Positions 1-10,129 are shown, counted from the first letter of the stretch. The stretch is DNA of 64,000 bases from Pedobacter sp. Leaf170 (GCF_920984665.1 NZ_CAKLBP010000007.1:124001-188000); one strand, 5' to 3'. The notes: generated from the letters alone by a model not told the origin. Translations and numbers: made by a program.

Positions 1-174
1 AAACGCACCCTGCCGGGCGTAATGAAAGATGATTTTAAACCTTATTTTAGTGCTTTAAAGCGTATTAGTTACAGCGGTTATCTTTTTATCGAGGGAAAAA
101 TTGAGCATCCGGAAGTTGAAATTCCTTTTGCATTTAAGTATTTAACACAACAATTAACCGAAGTTTACAAGTGA
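1..174 (+). CDS. Sugar phosphate isomerase/epimerase, C-terminal fragment
   Basis: Open from the left edge of the window in frame 1 to a TGA stop, giving the last 57 residues of a longer protein. The fragment reads RTLPG, then DFKPYFSALK, then a GYLFIEG-like strand. This pattern resembles the C-terminal end of xylose-isomerase-like TIM-barrel proteins (sugar phosphate isomerase/epimerase), where a glycine-rich loop precedes a final strand carrying a metal-ligand Glu. The start and most of the domain lie outside the window, so substrate cannot be judged. The assignment rests on a short stretch and is moderate. Confidence 0.5.
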   Translation, partial: KRTLPGVMKDDFKPYFSALKRISYSGYLFIEGKIEHPEVEIPFAFKYLTQQLTEVYK

Positions 175-186
175 TAGGGGTTTAAT

Positions 187-1248
187 TTATCCTTCCTCTG
201 TCTCGGCATTTATTTTTTCTTCAGCTACTTCTAAATCTGCTTCTGTAGCCACAGGCGAATCATTTAATTTTTCAACCTTTGGATTATATTGTAAATCAAC
301 AAACATCGGGAAATGGTCCGAATTACAATTGGGTAGCCGCTTAATGGAACTCAAAGAAAAATCTGAAGAGCAAAAAATATGGTCTAATGGAAACCTTAAA
401 AAAAAGTATTTTGCATTAAAACTATTGAAAAATCCGCGACCTCTTCTTGGGTCTAGCAACCCACTTATTTTCCCAAAAAGCTCTGTGGTATAACTCCAGG
501 CAACATCATTCAAATCGCCCATAACAATTACAGGATATTCTGATTTTTTAGCCTTCTCTGCAACCAGTAAAATCTCTTTATCTCTCTCCGTAGATTTTGG
601 ATTTTCTTGTGGCACCGGAGGTTCGGGATGTAGGCAGAAAAGCTTTACAAGTTGCCCTGAAGGCAGCTTTATAAGTGTTTCTATTGATGGAATATCTTTC
701 TTAACTAAATATTTAACTGAACTATCCGAAAGTTCTAACTTAGAATACAATAGCATACCATAAGTATTGTCTATTGGAACTTTTAACTGATGAGGATAAT
801 CCTTTCCGATGACATCCATTTTCGCCTGCCACCATTCATGTGTTTCAACCATTAAAACTACATCAGGATTACAAGCTTCAATTAGTTTTAAGTAAGCTTT
901 TGAGTTACGGTTTTCTTGAAAAACATTGGCAATAAAAACCTTCAAATTGTTATCGTTTGGTGGATTTATAGCACCAACAATTTGCTTGGAGCCTAATTTT
1001 GTAAAGGGAAATATCAGATAGATTAGGTAAGTAATGTTTAATAAAAGCATCCCTAAAATTATATATTCCAATAAGATACTTGGAAAGCTAAAGCACAGGA
1101 TTATAATGATGAGGATTACGTTTAAAACCAGTTTCTGCAAGCGGGGAAATTCAAAAACACGGAACACCCAAAAATCATGACGAATAAACGGGATTAATGT
1201 TGTTAAAACAAGCAGTACACTCGTGTATAAAAGAATATCGTGAATCAA
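187..1248 (-). CDS. Endonuclease/exonuclease/phosphatase (EEP) family membrane protein
   Basis: A 353-residue protein with three hydrophobic segments in about residues 5-82, followed by an EEP-fold domain (DNase I-like). The catalytic signature is present: Glu135 in VVLMVETHEW, His207, the GDLND motif with Asp245 and Asn247, Asp289-His290 in PLDHIF, and Asp311-His312 in SDHFP. The family uses a divalent metal to cleave phosphodiester or phosphomonoester bonds. Members with N-terminal membrane segments are common in Bacteroidota and usually have no known substrate. The only start in frame is a TTG at 1246-1248, because an in-frame TAA lies a few codons upstream. It is convergent with the fragment at the window edge and divergent from mutS. 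The family call is firm and the substrate unknown. Confidence 0.85.
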   Translation of the reverse strand: MIHDILLYTSVLLVLTTLIPFIRHDFWVFRVFEFPRLQKLVLNVILIIIILCFSFPSILLEYIILGMLLLNITYLIYLIFPFTKLGSKQIVGAINPPNDNNLKVFIANVFQENRNSKAYLKLIEACNPDVVLMVETHEWWQAKMDVIGKDYPHQLKVPIDNTYGMLLYSKLELSDSSVKYLVKKDIPSIETLIKLPSGQLVKLFCLHPEPPVPQENPKSTERDKEILLVAEKAKKSEYPVIVMGDLNDVAWSYTTELFGKISGLLDPRRGRGFFNSFNAKYFFLRFPLDHIFCSSDFSLSSIKRLPNCNSDHFPMFVDLQYNPKVEKLNDSPVATEADLEVAEEKINAETEEG

Positions 1249-1450
1249 GAATTTATGGTTTTAAAATTTCTACAAATAGTTTTATGCTAAACCAACTACA
1301 AATAAATATGTTTTATTGATATTGAAGGCTCAAATATATTAAAATCTGTTACAAAGATTTTAATGCTAACAATCTTCCGATTTTTCAACAAAACAGCCTT
1401 ACAATGCATAATCATGCTATCTTTATAGCTTTTGCAAATTAATTTCAGTT

Positions 1451-4063
1451 TTGGCTAAAGATACGAATAAAGAAACCCCGTTAATGCAACAATACAACGC
1501 CATCAAAGCGAAGTATCCGGGTGCACTTTTACTTTTTAGGGTTGGAGATTTTTACGAAACCTTTGGCGAAGATGCCATTAAAACCGCTCAAATTTTAGGC
1601 ATTGTATTAACCAGAAGAGGTACTGGCCCAAATGGTGGCGCCTTGGAACTGGCTGGATTTCCGCATCATTCTTTAGATAATTATCTTTCGAAATTGGTTA
1701 GGGCTGGGCAAAGGGTTGCCATTTGCGACCAGCTTGAAGATCCTAAAGCCACAAAAACTATTGTAAAACGTGGTGTTACAGAATTAGTTACGCCCGGAGT
1801 TGCTTACGGCGACAATATTGTTAATCAAAAATCTAATAATTATTTAGCATCGATTTTTTTCGATAAAACGCAGATTGGCGTTTCTTTTCTTGATATTTCT
1901 ACTGGCGAATTTTTAATTGCTCAGGGCAATAGCGATTATATCGATAAACTTTTGCAAGGCTTTAAGCCCACTGAAGTTATTTTTCAGAAATCGAAACGAC
2001 AGACTTTTACAGAACAATTTGGTGATAGATTTTACACTTTTGGCTTAGATGAATGGCCTTACACTTCTGATTATGCCGAAGAAACCTTAACAAAACATTT
2101 CGATGTAACTTCATTAAAAGGCTTCGGTATTGAGCGTTTGCAAAGCGGAATAATTGCCGCCGGTGTGGTTTTGCATTATTTAGGCGAAACCGAGCATCGA
2201 AATTTGCAACATATTACATCCATCAGCAGAATTGAGGAAGACCGTTATATGTGGTTGGATAGGTTTACTATTCGAAATTTAGAATTGGTAAATTCTGCTA
2301 ATGATAATGCAGTTACGCTATTTGATATTTTAGATCATACCTGCACACCAATGGGTGCTCGTTTGCTGCAAAAGTGGATAATTATGCCACTAAAAGAGCT
2401 AAAGCCAATCGAAGAGCGCTTAGGCATGGTTGATTTTTTTGTCAAAAACGAAGATATTCAACACGAATTTTTAACGCATATCAAGCTGATTGGTGATATT
2501 GAAAGACTAATTTCAAAAGTTGGTTTGCAGCGTGTTGGTCCACGAGAATTGGTGGCGCTAAAAAGAGCCTTAACGCATATCGAAGCAGTAAAAAAGCTTG
2601 CTGCAAATTCCAAAAATCCGTTTTTAATTAAAATTGCCGACCAATTAAATCCATGTTTAGCTATCAGGGAAAGGATTGAAAGAGAACTTCAGCCTGAACC
2701 GCCTGCATTGCTTATTAAAGGAAATGTAATTAACGATGGTGTTGACGAAGATTTAGATCGTTTGCGTAAAATCGCCTTCGGCGGAAAAGATTATTTGGTT
2801 CAGATTCAAAAACGCGAAGCAGAAGCAACCGGTATTCCATCTTTAAAAATTTCTTTCAATAATGTATTTGGTTATTATTTGGAGGTTACACATACGCATA
2901 AAGATAAAGTTCCCGAAGGTTGGATTCGTAAGCAAACTTTGGTTAACGCAGAGCGATACATTACACCGGAACTTAAAGAATACGAAGAACAGATTTTAGG
3001 TGCCGAAGAAAAAATTCAGGCTATTGAAATTCGTTTGTATAATGAATTAATGTATGAAACAGCAAGTTACATCAAGCCTATTCAGCTTAATTCATTTTTA
3101 ATTGCACAGTTAGATTGCTTATTATGTTTTGCGCAACTGGCTGAGAAAAATCATTATGTAAAACCATCTGTTAACAAAGAAAAAGTTCTTGATATTAAAG
3201 GTGGCCGACATCCGGTTATAGAGAAACAATTACCTGTAGGACAAGAATATATTACTAATGATGTTTACCTGGATACCGACTCGCAGCAAATTATAATGAT
3301 TACGGGACCCAATATGGCCGGTAAATCTGCTATTTTAAGGCAAACCGCACTTATCGTTTTAATGGCTCAAATGGGCAGTTTTGTACCTGCAAAAGCTGCT
3401 GATGTTGGTTTGGTTGATAAAATTTTTACTCGTGTTGGCGCTTCTGATAATATCTCATCAGGAGAAAGTACGTTTATGGTAGAGATGAATGAAACTGCAA
3501 GCATTCTAAATAATATTTCTGATAACAGCTTGATTTTGTTAGATGAAATTGGTCGCGGTACAAGTACCTACGATGGGATTTCTATTGCATGGGCAATTGC
3601 AGAATTTTTGCATCAACACCCAACTTCTCGTCCGAAAACGTTATTTGCTACACATTACCATGAATTAAATGAGTTGGCCAATACCATGCCTCGAATTAAG
3701 AATTTTAACGTTTCTGTTAAGGAAATGACTAACAGAGTTATTTTTTTAAGGAAATTAGTTCCAGGTGGTAGTGAACATAGCTTTGGTATTCATGTTGCAA
3801 AAATGGCCGGAATGCCGCCAAAATTAATCGGTAGGGCTAATGAAATTTTAAAGAAATTAGAAATTGACCGCACAGAAGGGCAGAGCATAAAAGACAGCAT
3901 TAAGAAAGTTCAAAATCAGGCCTATCAGTTGCAAATGTTTGCTATTGATGATCCTGTTTTGGTAAGAATTCGGGATACATTAAATAATTTGGATGTAAAT
4001 GCGTTAACTCCTGTAGAAGCTTTGTTAAAGTTAGATGAAATACAAAGGTTGATAAAAAATTAG
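1451..4063 (+). CDS. mutS: DNA mismatch repair protein MutS
   Basis: MutS recognises mispaired or looped bases and starts methyl-independent or methyl-directed mismatch repair together with MutL. The 870 residues match the family length. The mismatch-binding Phe-x-Glu motif is visible at Phe34 and Glu36 in GDFYETFGE. The ATPase domain carries Walker A GPNMAGKS near residue 620 and Walker [13 protein letters not shown]. The start used is TTG at 1451: the reading [15 protein letters not shown] aligns with the usual MutS N terminus, whereas the first ATG (about 1484) would remove residues just before the mismatch-binding domain. It is transcribed alone on the plus strand, divergent from the EEP gene, with a 202-base upstream region. 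Confidence 0.97.
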   Translation: MAKDTNKETPLMQQYNAIKAKYPGALLLFRVGDFYETFGEDAIKTAQILGIVLTRRGTGPNGGALELAGFPHHSLDNYLSKLVRAGQRVAICDQLEDPKATKTIVKRGVTELVTPGVAYGDNIVNQKSNNYLASIFFDKTQIGVSFLDISTGEFLIAQGNSDYIDKLLQGFKPTEVIFQKSKRQTFTEQFGDRFYTFGLDEWPYTSDYAEETLTKHFDVTSLKGFGIERLQSGIIAAGVVLHYLGETEHRNLQHITSISRIEEDRYMWLDRFTIRNLELVNSANDNAVTLFDILDHTCTPMGARLLQKWIIMPLKELKPIEERLGMVDFFVKNEDIQHEFLTHIKLIGDIERLISKVGLQRVGPRELVALKRALTHIEAVKKLAANSKNPFLIKIADQLNPCLAIRERIERELQPEPPALLIKGNVINDGVDEDLDRLRKIAFGGKDYLVQIQKREAEATGIPSLKISFNNVFGYYLEVTHTHKDKVPEGWIRKQTLVNAERYITPELKEYEEQILGAEEKIQAIEIRLYNELMYETASYIKPIQLNSFLIAQLDCLLCFAQLAEKNHYVKPSVNKEKVLDIKGGRHPVIEKQLPVGQEYITNDVYLDTDSQQIIMITGPNMAGKSAILRQTALIVLMAQMGSFVPAKAADVGLVDKIFTRVGASDNISSGESTFMVEMNETASILNNISDNSLILLDEIGRGTSTYDGISIAWAIAEFLHQHPTSRPKTLFATHYHELNELANTMPRIKNFNVSVKEMTNRVIFLRKLVPGGSEHSFGIHVAKMAGMPPKLIGRANEILKKLEIDRTEGQSIKDSIKKVQNQAYQLQMFAIDDPVLVRIRDTLNNLDVNALTPVEALLKLDEIQRLIKN

Positions 4064-4156
4064 TTTGGACACAAATTAAAGCTTGCCACGAAAACACGGG
4101 ATTTTTCTGCGTTTTAGCTTTTAGTAAAAAATTAATCTGAGGGGAAAAAATAGTGT

Positions 4157-4654
4157 ATGTTAAAAACGAAAAATTATTTCTGGTTGATTTTATTACTATC
4201 TGTTGTTATAACATCTTGCGGAAGTAGAAAATATACAACTAAAAGTGATACAAAGGCCTCGAAAGCGGCTGATGCCATGTCGAATCTTAAAAGCAAACAG
4301 CTCTACAAATTTATTACTGATTGGACAGGTGTTAGATACCGTTTTGGTGGATTAGATAAGAATGGTATTGATTGCTCGGGCTTTGCTTATTTACTACAGA
4401 AAGAAATTTATGGCGTTACTTTACCAAGAATTTCCCGAGACCAGGCGAATGTAGTGAAGCGTAAAAGCGTAGATAATTTAAAAGAAGGCGATTTGGTATT
4501 CTTTTCTTTCGGTGGAAACAACGTAGATCATGTAGGCGTATATCTAAATAATGGCTTTTTTGTGCATGCAAGTACAAACAGAGGTGTTATTGTTGATGAT
4601 TTGAATATGCCGGCTTATCAGCGGGTTTTGGTAAAATCTGGTTCCGTTAATTAA
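4157..4654 (+). CDS. NlpC/P60 family lipoprotein, peptidoglycan endopeptidase
   Basis: A 165-residue lipoprotein with a hydrophobic leader ending in the lipobox VITSC (Cys21), so it should be anchored in the outer or inner membrane facing the periplasm. Residues about 50-160 form an NlpC/P60 domain: catalytic Cys73 in GIDCSGFAY, His125 in DHVGVYL and the third polar residue His137 in FVHAS. Such enzymes cut D-Glu to diamino acid bonds in peptidoglycan stem peptides, as in E. coli Spr/MepS and NlpC. The length is normal for a single-domain member. It starts a plus-strand run with the two thioredoxin-like genes that follow, 65 bases away, although co-transcription is not proven. Confidence 0.9.
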   Translation: MLKTKNYFWLILLLSVVITSCGSRKYTTKSDTKASKAADAMSNLKSKQLYKFITDWTGVRYRFGGLDKNGIDCSGFAYLLQKEIYGVTLPRISRDQANVVKRKSVDNLKEGDLVFFSFGGNNVDHVGVYLNNGFFVHASTNRGVIVDDLNMPAYQRVLVKSGSVN

Positions 4655-4719
4655 GTAATTTTTAAAGACAGCTATACTGAAAACCCAGATTAAATCTTTA
4701 AAATTTATAGTGTAAAATT

Positions 4720-5187
4720 ATGCGTATAATTTTTATAATTTGCTTATCTTTAATAGTTTACATGGCAGGAGCACAGGTTAAACTGCTTACTTTAGATGAT
4801 TTAGATAAACGCATTGCGAATGGGAAAGATACCACTTATGTAGTTAATTTTTGGGCAACATGGTGTGCACCATGTGTTGCAGAACTACCAAATTTTGAAA
4901 AACTTAGAATTTCAAATTTGAAAAAACCAGTAAAAGTTATTTTGGTGAGTTTGGATTTTAAATCAAAGCTTGAGAAAGCGGTGATTCCTTTTGTTGTAAA
5001 GAATAATATTAAAGCGGAAGTTTTTCTTTTAAACGAACCCAACCAACAAAAATATATTGAGCGTATTGATAAGAAATGGTCGGGGGCAATACCGGCAACT
5101 TTATTTGTTAATAAAAGGATTCGGCGCTTTTATGAAAAGGAATTTACAGAAGTAGAATTAAATAATGCTTTGTTAAACTTAAAATAG
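4720..5187 (+). CDS. TlpA-like thioredoxin-fold protein, exported
   Basis: A 155-residue protein with an N-terminal signal segment (about residues 1-18, ending MAGAQ) and a TlpA/ResA-like thioredoxin domain. The redox motif is WCAPC with Cys49 and Cys52, preceded by NFWATW, and a cis-Pro region is present near GAIPATLF. Periplasmic proteins of this type reduce disulfides, for instance during cytochrome c maturation or cell-envelope protein quality control. The next gene begins 7 bases downstream, so the two are almost certainly co-transcribed. The exact client protein cannot be read from the sequence. Confidence 0.87.
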   Translation: MRIIFIICLSLIVYMAGAQVKLLTLDDLDKRIANGKDTTYVVNFWATWCAPCVAELPNFEKLRISNLKKPVKVILVSLDFKSKLEKAVIPFVVKNNIKAEVFLLNEPNQQKYIERIDKKWSGAIPATLFVNKRIRRFYEKEFTEVELNNALLNLK

Positions 5188-5194
5188 ATTTGTT

Positions 5195-5800
5195 ATGAAA
5201 AACTTCTTTCTGATTGGTTTTATGCTAATTACATGTTATGCCTATGCACAAACCGAAGGTTATAAAGTTGGTGATATTGTCAAAGATTTTTCATTGAAAA
5301 ATGTAGATGGTAAATCTGTTTCGCTTGCAGATTATAGTAATGCAAAAGGCTTCATCATAGTTTTTACATGTAATACTTGCCCGGTTGCTAAAGCTTATCA
5401 GGATAGAGTTTCTGCATTAAATTCATCTTATGCATCAAAAGGATTTCCAGTTATTGCAATTAATCCAAACGATGCAGACGCTGTTCCTGAAGAAAGTTTT
5501 GAGAAAATGCAAGCATTGTCAAAAACAAAAAACTTCGGCCATCCATACTTATTTGATCCTAATCATATCGTAACCAAGCAATTTGGTGCATTAAAAACTC
5601 CTCATGTTTTTCTACTGAGCAAAACTGATAATGAAAATGTTGTTGAATATATTGGAGCAATAGACAATGATTCTGAAGGCGAAAATCCTGAAAAGATTAA
5701 CTATGTTCAGAATGCTATAAGTGATTTGTCAAATGGTAAAAAACCTACAGTCTCTTCTACTAAAGCAGTTGGTTGTAGTATAAAATGGAAAAAGGGATAA
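5195..5800 (+). CDS. Thioredoxin family protein (redoxin/AhpC-TSA type), exported
   Basis: A 201-residue protein with a signal peptide ending near CYAYAQ (residues 1-19) and a redoxin-type thioredoxin fold. The redox pair is Cys59-Asn-Thr-Cys62 in FTCNTCPVAKAY, the pattern of a Bacteroidota group annotated as thioredoxin family or redoxin domain proteins. It lies 7 bases after the TlpA-like gene, so the pair may act together on periplasmic thiols. The C-terminal tail contains a further cysteine in VGCSIKW. Its stop codon is part of the stem of a hairpin that looks like the terminator of the opposite-strand SDR genes. Confidence 0.82.
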   Translation: MKNFFLIGFMLITCYAYAQTEGYKVGDIVKDFSLKNVDGKSVSLADYSNAKGFIIVFTCNTCPVAKAYQDRVSALNSSYASKGFPVIAINPNDADAVPEESFEKMQALSKTKNFGHPYLFDPNHIVTKQFGALKTPHVFLLSKTDNENVVEYIGAIDNDSEGENPEKINYVQNAISDLSNGKKPTVSSTKAVGCSIKWKKG

Positions 5801-5814
5801 TTTCTTATCCCTTT
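5791..5814 (-). terminator. Hairpin terminator of the minus-strand SDR genes
   Basis: A perfect 10-base inverted repeat (5791-5800 and 5805-5814) with a four-base loop. Read on the minus strand it is followed by a T-rich tract, TTTTTCC. It lies about 80 bases beyond the stop of the first SDR gene and overlaps the stop codon of the plus-strand redoxin gene. Confidence 0.6.
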
Positions 5815-5895
5815 AAATCAAATCGTCATTAATATAGGTCGCCCCATAAACGGCTTCAGTTCAGTATATTCTTTTAATAAGCTAGTTTTGTTTCT

Positions 5896-6741
5896 TTAAG
5901 CTTCATCAAAATTTGTGGCAGTTGCCAATGCTTTCCAGGCTTCCATATCCTTTTGCACATCTGCAATTTTTGCATGAGCAACCTGGTAAGCATCCGGACC
6001 TAAAAATAGATGTAAAGGTGCATTTTCACTTTCTGCAGCTGCTATAATCACATCAATGCCTTTTTCCGGGTCGCCGGGTTGTTGGTTATTGATTTCGTTT
6101 TGGTGGGCTGCCTGAGAATCACGTACTTCCTTATATGCATCAATCGGATTTGCTGGAACCGCCAAAGAGCCAGATGTTAAAAATTCTGTTCTGAAATATC
6201 CAGGTTCAACAACTGTAGCCTTAATCCCTAAAGATTTTACTTCTGCAGCTAATGATTCTGTAAAGCCAGCCACTGCAAATTTTGTAGCACAATAAATTCC
6301 AAAACCGGGGAAATTTCCAGAGAATCCTCCGATGGATGAAATATTAAAAATATGCCCTGATTGTTGCTTTCTCATCTGTGGTAATGCTTTTCTAATCACA
6401 TTTAATGAGCCGAAAACATTCACATCAAAATTTTCACGAGATTCTTTATCACTTAATTCTTCTAAAGCACCAAGCATTCCATAACCAGCATTGTTAACAA
6501 CAATGTCTATAGAACCAAATAAACTAATTGTTTGCTTTACAGCACTCTCCACACTTTCCTCACTCAATAAGTTAACCGCAATCGGCAAAAAATTTTGGTG
6601 TGTACCAACTGCCTTCGATAAATCATTCACATTTCTTGAAGTTGCAGCTACTTTATAGCCAATACTCAATAATTTCTTCACTAATGTTAATCCAAGTCCT
6701 TTTGAAGCACCTGTAACGAACCATACTTTTTTATTTTCCAT
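5896..6741 (-). CDS. SDR family oxidoreductase (copy 1)
   Basis: A 281-residue classical short-chain dehydrogenase/reductase. The cofactor motif TGASKGLG spans residues 10-17, NNAG is at 83-86, and the catalytic residues are Ser136 in NISSIGG, Tyr150 and Lys154 in YCATK. SDRs of this type oxidise or reduce alcohols and ketones using NAD(P)(H); the substrate is unknown. A closely similar paralogue lies 69 bases upstream on the same strand, and an AraC regulator precedes that, so the three may be co-regulated. It terminates towards the hairpin at 5791-5814. Confidence 0.92.
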   Translation of the reverse strand: MENKKVWFVTGASKGLGLTLVKKLLSIGYKVAATSRNVNDLSKAVGTHQNFLPIAVNLLSEESVESAVKQTISLFGSIDIVVNNAGYGMLGALEELSDKESRENFDVNVFGSLNVIRKALPQMRKQQSGHIFNISSIGGFSGNFPGFGIYCATKFAVAGFTESLAAEVKSLGIKATVVEPGYFRTEFLTSGSLAVPANPIDAYKEVRDSQAAHQNEINNQQPGDPEKGIDVIIAAAESENAPLHLFLGPDAYQVAHAKIADVQKDMEAWKALATATNFDEA

Positions 6742-6810
6742 GATTTTTATATTAAATTTTATATTTGATTATTTATACTTTCTTTCTCTTTTTCTGATGA
6801 TAATTGCTGT

Positions 6811-7647
6811 TTAATCGAAATCTGTAGAAATTGTTATTGCTTTCCAGTCTTTAAATTCCTTTGTTAGTGCATCAGTTTTTGCTGTTGCTCTTTGCAATGC
6901 ATCATTTCCTAATAATAAATGGATAGGAGGATTTGGCATACTTGCCAAAGAAATCATCGCGGCAGCTGCTTTTTCAGGGTCGCCAATTTGTGCGCCATCC
7001 ATTTTTAAATACCTTGCATGTACGGCTCTAACATCCTCGTATTCTTCAATTGGATTTTTGGCTAACACCAACGATTCCGTAGTTAAAAAACTTGTTCTAA
7101 AAGCTCCTGGAGCCACAACAGTTACTTTGATGCCGAAAGATTTTACATCTTCAGCTAAAACTTCTGATAGTGCAATAACAGCAGCCTTTGTAGCAGAATA
7201 TATTGCCCAACCGGTTGCACCATTTATGCCTGCAATTGATGAAATATTAATGATGTGTCCGGAGCGTTGACCTCTTAAATATGGTAATGATTTTCTAATC
7301 ACATTTAAGGTTCCGAAAACATTAACATCAAAACTGTTTCTGGTTTCCTCATCAGTTAATTCTTCAATACTGCCTCCAATGCCATAACCTGCATTATTAA
7401 TAACAATATCAATTTTGCCAAATTGAGCTACGGTGGAGTTTATAGCTTGTTCGACATTTAATTCATTACCTAGATTTACGGCTAATGGAAGAAACTTTTC
7501 AGAATTTGAGTTTACGGCAGTAATTAAATCGTTTATATTTCTGGAAGTGGCCGCAACGTATTGTCCGGCTTTTAATAATTGATTAACTAAGCTTAATCCT
7601 AATCCTTTGGATGCGCCGGTAATAAACCAAACTTTTTTAATTCCCAT
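6811..7647 (-). CDS. SDR family oxidoreductase (copy 2)
   Basis: A 278-residue classical SDR with TGASKGLG at 10-17, NNAG near 84-87, and Tyr150 and Lys154 in YSATK. It is collinear with its downstream neighbour along the whole length, sharing the same motif positions and the same C-terminal HLLLG/HLFLG segment, so the pair looks like a tandem duplication that has since diverged. Substrate unknown. It starts 82 bases downstream of the AraC-type regulator, which is the obvious candidate controller. Confidence 0.92.
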   Translation of the reverse strand: MGIKKVWFITGASKGLGLSLVNQLLKAGQYVAATSRNINDLITAVNSNSEKFLPLAVNLGNELNVEQAINSTVAQFGKIDIVINNAGYGIGGSIEELTDEETRNSFDVNVFGTLNVIRKSLPYLRGQRSGHIINISSIAGINGATGWAIYSATKAAVIALSEVLAEDVKSFGIKVTVVAPGAFRTSFLTTESLVLAKNPIEEYEDVRAVHARYLKMDGAQIGDPEKAAAAMISLASMPNPPIHLLLGNDALQRATAKTDALTKEFKDWKAITISTDFD

Positions 7648-7729
7648 AATTTTATCCTTTTTGTTAAGACAAAATTACAGCAGACAAACAGTTTCTTTAT
7701 TACATGATTCAAACTGATGATTACGAAAT

Positions 7730-8641
7730 TCAAACAATCCTGTAAGATGTAGGCGTATGATTGGTTAACTTTTTAAAAAAATTATTGAAATGGGTAGGTT
7801 CTTCAAATCCTAAGCAGTAGCCAATTTCAGATATATTCCAATCCGTATGCTTTAATAATGCTTTGGCTTCGCTTAATAGACGTTCGGTGATGTAATGCGT
7901 AGTAGTTTTTCCTGTTGTTTCTTTAATTGCCCTGTTTAAATGATTAACATGAATAGCAAGTTGGCCTGCATAATCTTTCGCAGAGCGCATTGTAAATCTT
8001 TGGGATGTCGTTTCGATGGGAAACTGTCGTTCTAAAAGTTCTGTAAAAACAGAAGTAATTCTGGAATTTGCATCAGGGTGTTTAAATAAAGCCTCAGATG
8101 GTTGTGTTTTTAAAGCGAAGTGCGTTATCTCCGTAACATAATTTCTGAGTAAATCATATTTGTAAATGTAATCGGTATTTATTTCTTCTAACATTTTTAA
8201 AAAGATGGATGCAACATGAGCATCTTGCTTTTCCTCTAAAACATAAGCGGGTTTACCGCCAGGGGCGAACATGGGTAAATCGCTAATGTTTCCACGTATT
8301 TTTTCGGTAAAAAAAGCTTCTGTAAAAATGCAGAAAAAACCAGTAACATCAGCTTTTGTGCCGCTCGCTAATTCCCATGTGTATGGAACCAAAGGATTGA
8401 AGAAAATTAGCGCAGTTCCATTTATCTCAATACTTTTATCAGCATAGTGGTAAATATTGTGCCCGCGATTGAGTGCGATTTTATAGAAATCCCGCCGATT
8501 GTAACTCATTTGCTTATTGTCATCACGAAGGCAATCTTCCAGCCTAAAAACATTAAAATGGCCTACACCATTTTGCAAGTTCTCTGGTAAAAAATTAAAT
8601 TTCTTCTGATAAAAATCTTCAATGGTTTCAGTTGGGCTCAT
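7730..8641 (-). CDS. AraC family transcriptional regulator
   Basis: A 303-residue regulator with an N-terminal sensing region (about residues 1-190, likely cupin-like) and a C-terminal AraC/XylS DNA-binding domain (about 205-303) containing the two helix-turn-helix units, visible as KDYAGQLAIHVNHLNRAIKE and ISEIGYCLGFEEPTHFNNFFKK. The latter is the highly conserved second HTH signature. It lies upstream of, and on the same strand as, two SDR genes and so probably regulates them, a frequent arrangement in Bacteroidota. The ligand is unknown. Confidence 0.92.
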   Translation of the reverse strand: MSPTETIEDFYQKKFNFLPENLQNGVGHFNVFRLEDCLRDDNKQMSYNRRDFYKIALNRGHNIYHYADKSIEINGTALIFFNPLVPYTWELASGTKADVTGFFCIFTEAFFTEKIRGNISDLPMFAPGGKPAYVLEEKQDAHVASIFLKMLEEINTDYIYKYDLLRNYVTEITHFALKTQPSEALFKHPDANSRITSVFTELLERQFPIETTSQRFTMRSAKDYAGQLAIHVNHLNRAIKETTGKTTTHYITERLLSEAKALLKHTDWNISEIGYCLGFEEPTHFNNFFKKLTNHTPTSYRIV

Positions 8642-8779
8642 AAATCAAAGTTACAAAATTCAAACTTAAAAGTTATTGCCATTTATTTTCCTTTTAAAAG
8701 GTGAATGTTGAATGGATTAGGAAAGCATTCGTGTTAATTTGAACTAAATGAGTAATCGGTTTAATGAGCACTTATTAAT

Positions 8780-8872
8780 ATGATAAAAAATAAACCATCA
8801 TTCTTTTTCAGAATGGCGATATTTGCCAGCATTGTTGTAAACGAGTGTTTTTACGACTTTTATAAAAACTAG
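8780..8872 (+). CDS. Possible 30-residue small ORF upstream of fabF
   Basis: An ATG opens a 30-codon frame ending in TAG seven bases before the fabF start. The peptide is hydrophobic and aromatic in the middle (FFFRMAIFASIVV). There is no recognisable family. Its position suggests either a leader peptide or chance coding in an AT-rich spacer. Confidence 0.2.
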   Translation: MIKNKPSFFFRMAIFASIVVNECFYDFYKN

Positions 8873-8878
8873 CATAAA

Positions 8879-10129
8879 ATGAAACGAGTAGTGGTAACTG
8901 GCTTAGGGGCAATAACGCCTTTAGGCAATACAGTGGAAACCTTTTGGAAAAACATTTTGGATGGTAAAAGCGGCGTTGGACCGATTACCAAATTTGATAC
9001 CAATAAATTTAAAACGCAGTTCGCCGCAGAAGTAAAAGATTTTAATGCAGAATCCTTTATCGATAAAAAAGAAATTAAGAAGTACGATTTATTTACACAA
9101 TACGCAATAGTTTCTACCGACCAAGCCATTGCAGATGCAGGTTTGGATTTTACAAGCATGACAGACGATGAACTTGCTGAAGTTGGTGTGATTTGGGCCA
9201 CAGGTAATGGAGGTATATCTACTTTTGAGCAGCAGCTGGCAGAATTTCATCAAGGAGATAAGACGCCGAGATTTAATCCATATTTTATTCCGAAAATGAT
9301 TGTGGATATTGCTGCAGGTGTTGTATCCATTCGTCATAAATTACGTGGTCCAAATTATTGTACGGTTTCGGCTTGTGCATCATCTAACACGGCAATAATT
9401 AGCGCCTTTGATACCATTCGTTTAGGGAAAGCGAATATTATGGTAGCCGGAGGTTCTGAAGCTGCTATCACAGAAGCTTCAGTTGGTGGTTTTAACGCTG
9501 CTCAGGCTTTATCAAAAAGAAATGATAGTCCGGAAACAGCATCGAGACCGTTTGATGAAAGTCGTGATGGTTTTGTGATGGGTGAAGGTGCAGGTGCTTT
9601 AATTTTGGAGGAACTTGAACATGCAATCAATCGTGGGGCAAATATTTATGCAGAAATTGTTGGTGGCGGAATGGCCGGAGATGCATATCATTTAACAGGT
9701 ACGCCTCCCGATGGAATTGGAGCAACTTTGGGCATGAAAAAAGCTTTAAACGATGCTGGAATTTCAGCTGAAAAAATCGATTACATTAATGCGCATGCAA
9801 CTTCTACAGGTTTAGGAGATATTAGTGAACTTGTTGCCGTTAAAAATGTTTTTGGCGATTTGCCGGTTACAATTGGCGCATCAAAATCTATGACAGGGCA
9901 TTTACTTGGTGCTGCCGGTGCTGTAGAAAGCTTAATCAGTATTTTAGCCATTAGAGATGGAATTATACCTCCAACGATAAATACCAAAAAGCTTGATGAA
10001 AAAATCCCACAAGGATTAAACATAATACTCGCTCAGCCTATAAAAAAAGAAATCAACTATGTTTTAAATAACACATTCGGTTTTGGAGGGCATGTAGCCA
10101 GCACAATATTTAAAAAGTTTAACGGATAA
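8879..10129 (+). CDS. fabF: Beta-ketoacyl-ACP synthase II
   Basis: FabF/KAS II condenses acyl-ACP with malonyl-ACP in fatty acid chain elongation in the cytoplasm. The 416 residues match the family length. The Cys-His-His triad is present: Cys166 in TVSACASS, His306 in NAHATST and His341 in SMTGHLLGAAG; the C-terminal NNTFGFGGH loop is also intact. It stands apart from an fab cluster here (no acpP or fabG neighbour), so it might be a second KAS for specialised chains rather than the housekeeping copy. Its stop abuts the stop of the convergent yceH gene without an intergenic base. Confidence 0.95.
   Translation: MKRVVVTGLGAITPLGNTVETFWKNILDGKSGVGPITKFDTNKFKTQFAAEVKDFNAESFIDKKEIKKYDLFTQYAIVSTDQAIADAGLDFTSMTDDELAEVGVIWATGNGGISTFEQQLAEFHQGDKTPRFNPYFIPKMIVDIAAGVVSIRHKLRGPNYCTVSACASSNTAIISAFDTIRLGKANIMVAGGSEAAITEASVGGFNAAQALSKRNDSPETASRPFDESRDGFVMGEGAGALILEELEHAINRGANIYAEIVGGGMAGDAYHLTGTPPDGIGATLGMKKALNDAGISAEKIDYINAHATSTGLGDISELVAVKNVFGDLPVTIGASKSMTGHLLGAAGAVESLISILAIRDGIIPPTINTKKLDEKIPQGLNIILAQPIKKEINYVLNNTFGFGGHVASTIFKKFNG

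Noticed and set aside
7058..7270. Plus-strand frame of 70 residues inside SDR copy 2
   Set aside because: Lies wholly antisense to a clear SDR gene; no motif.
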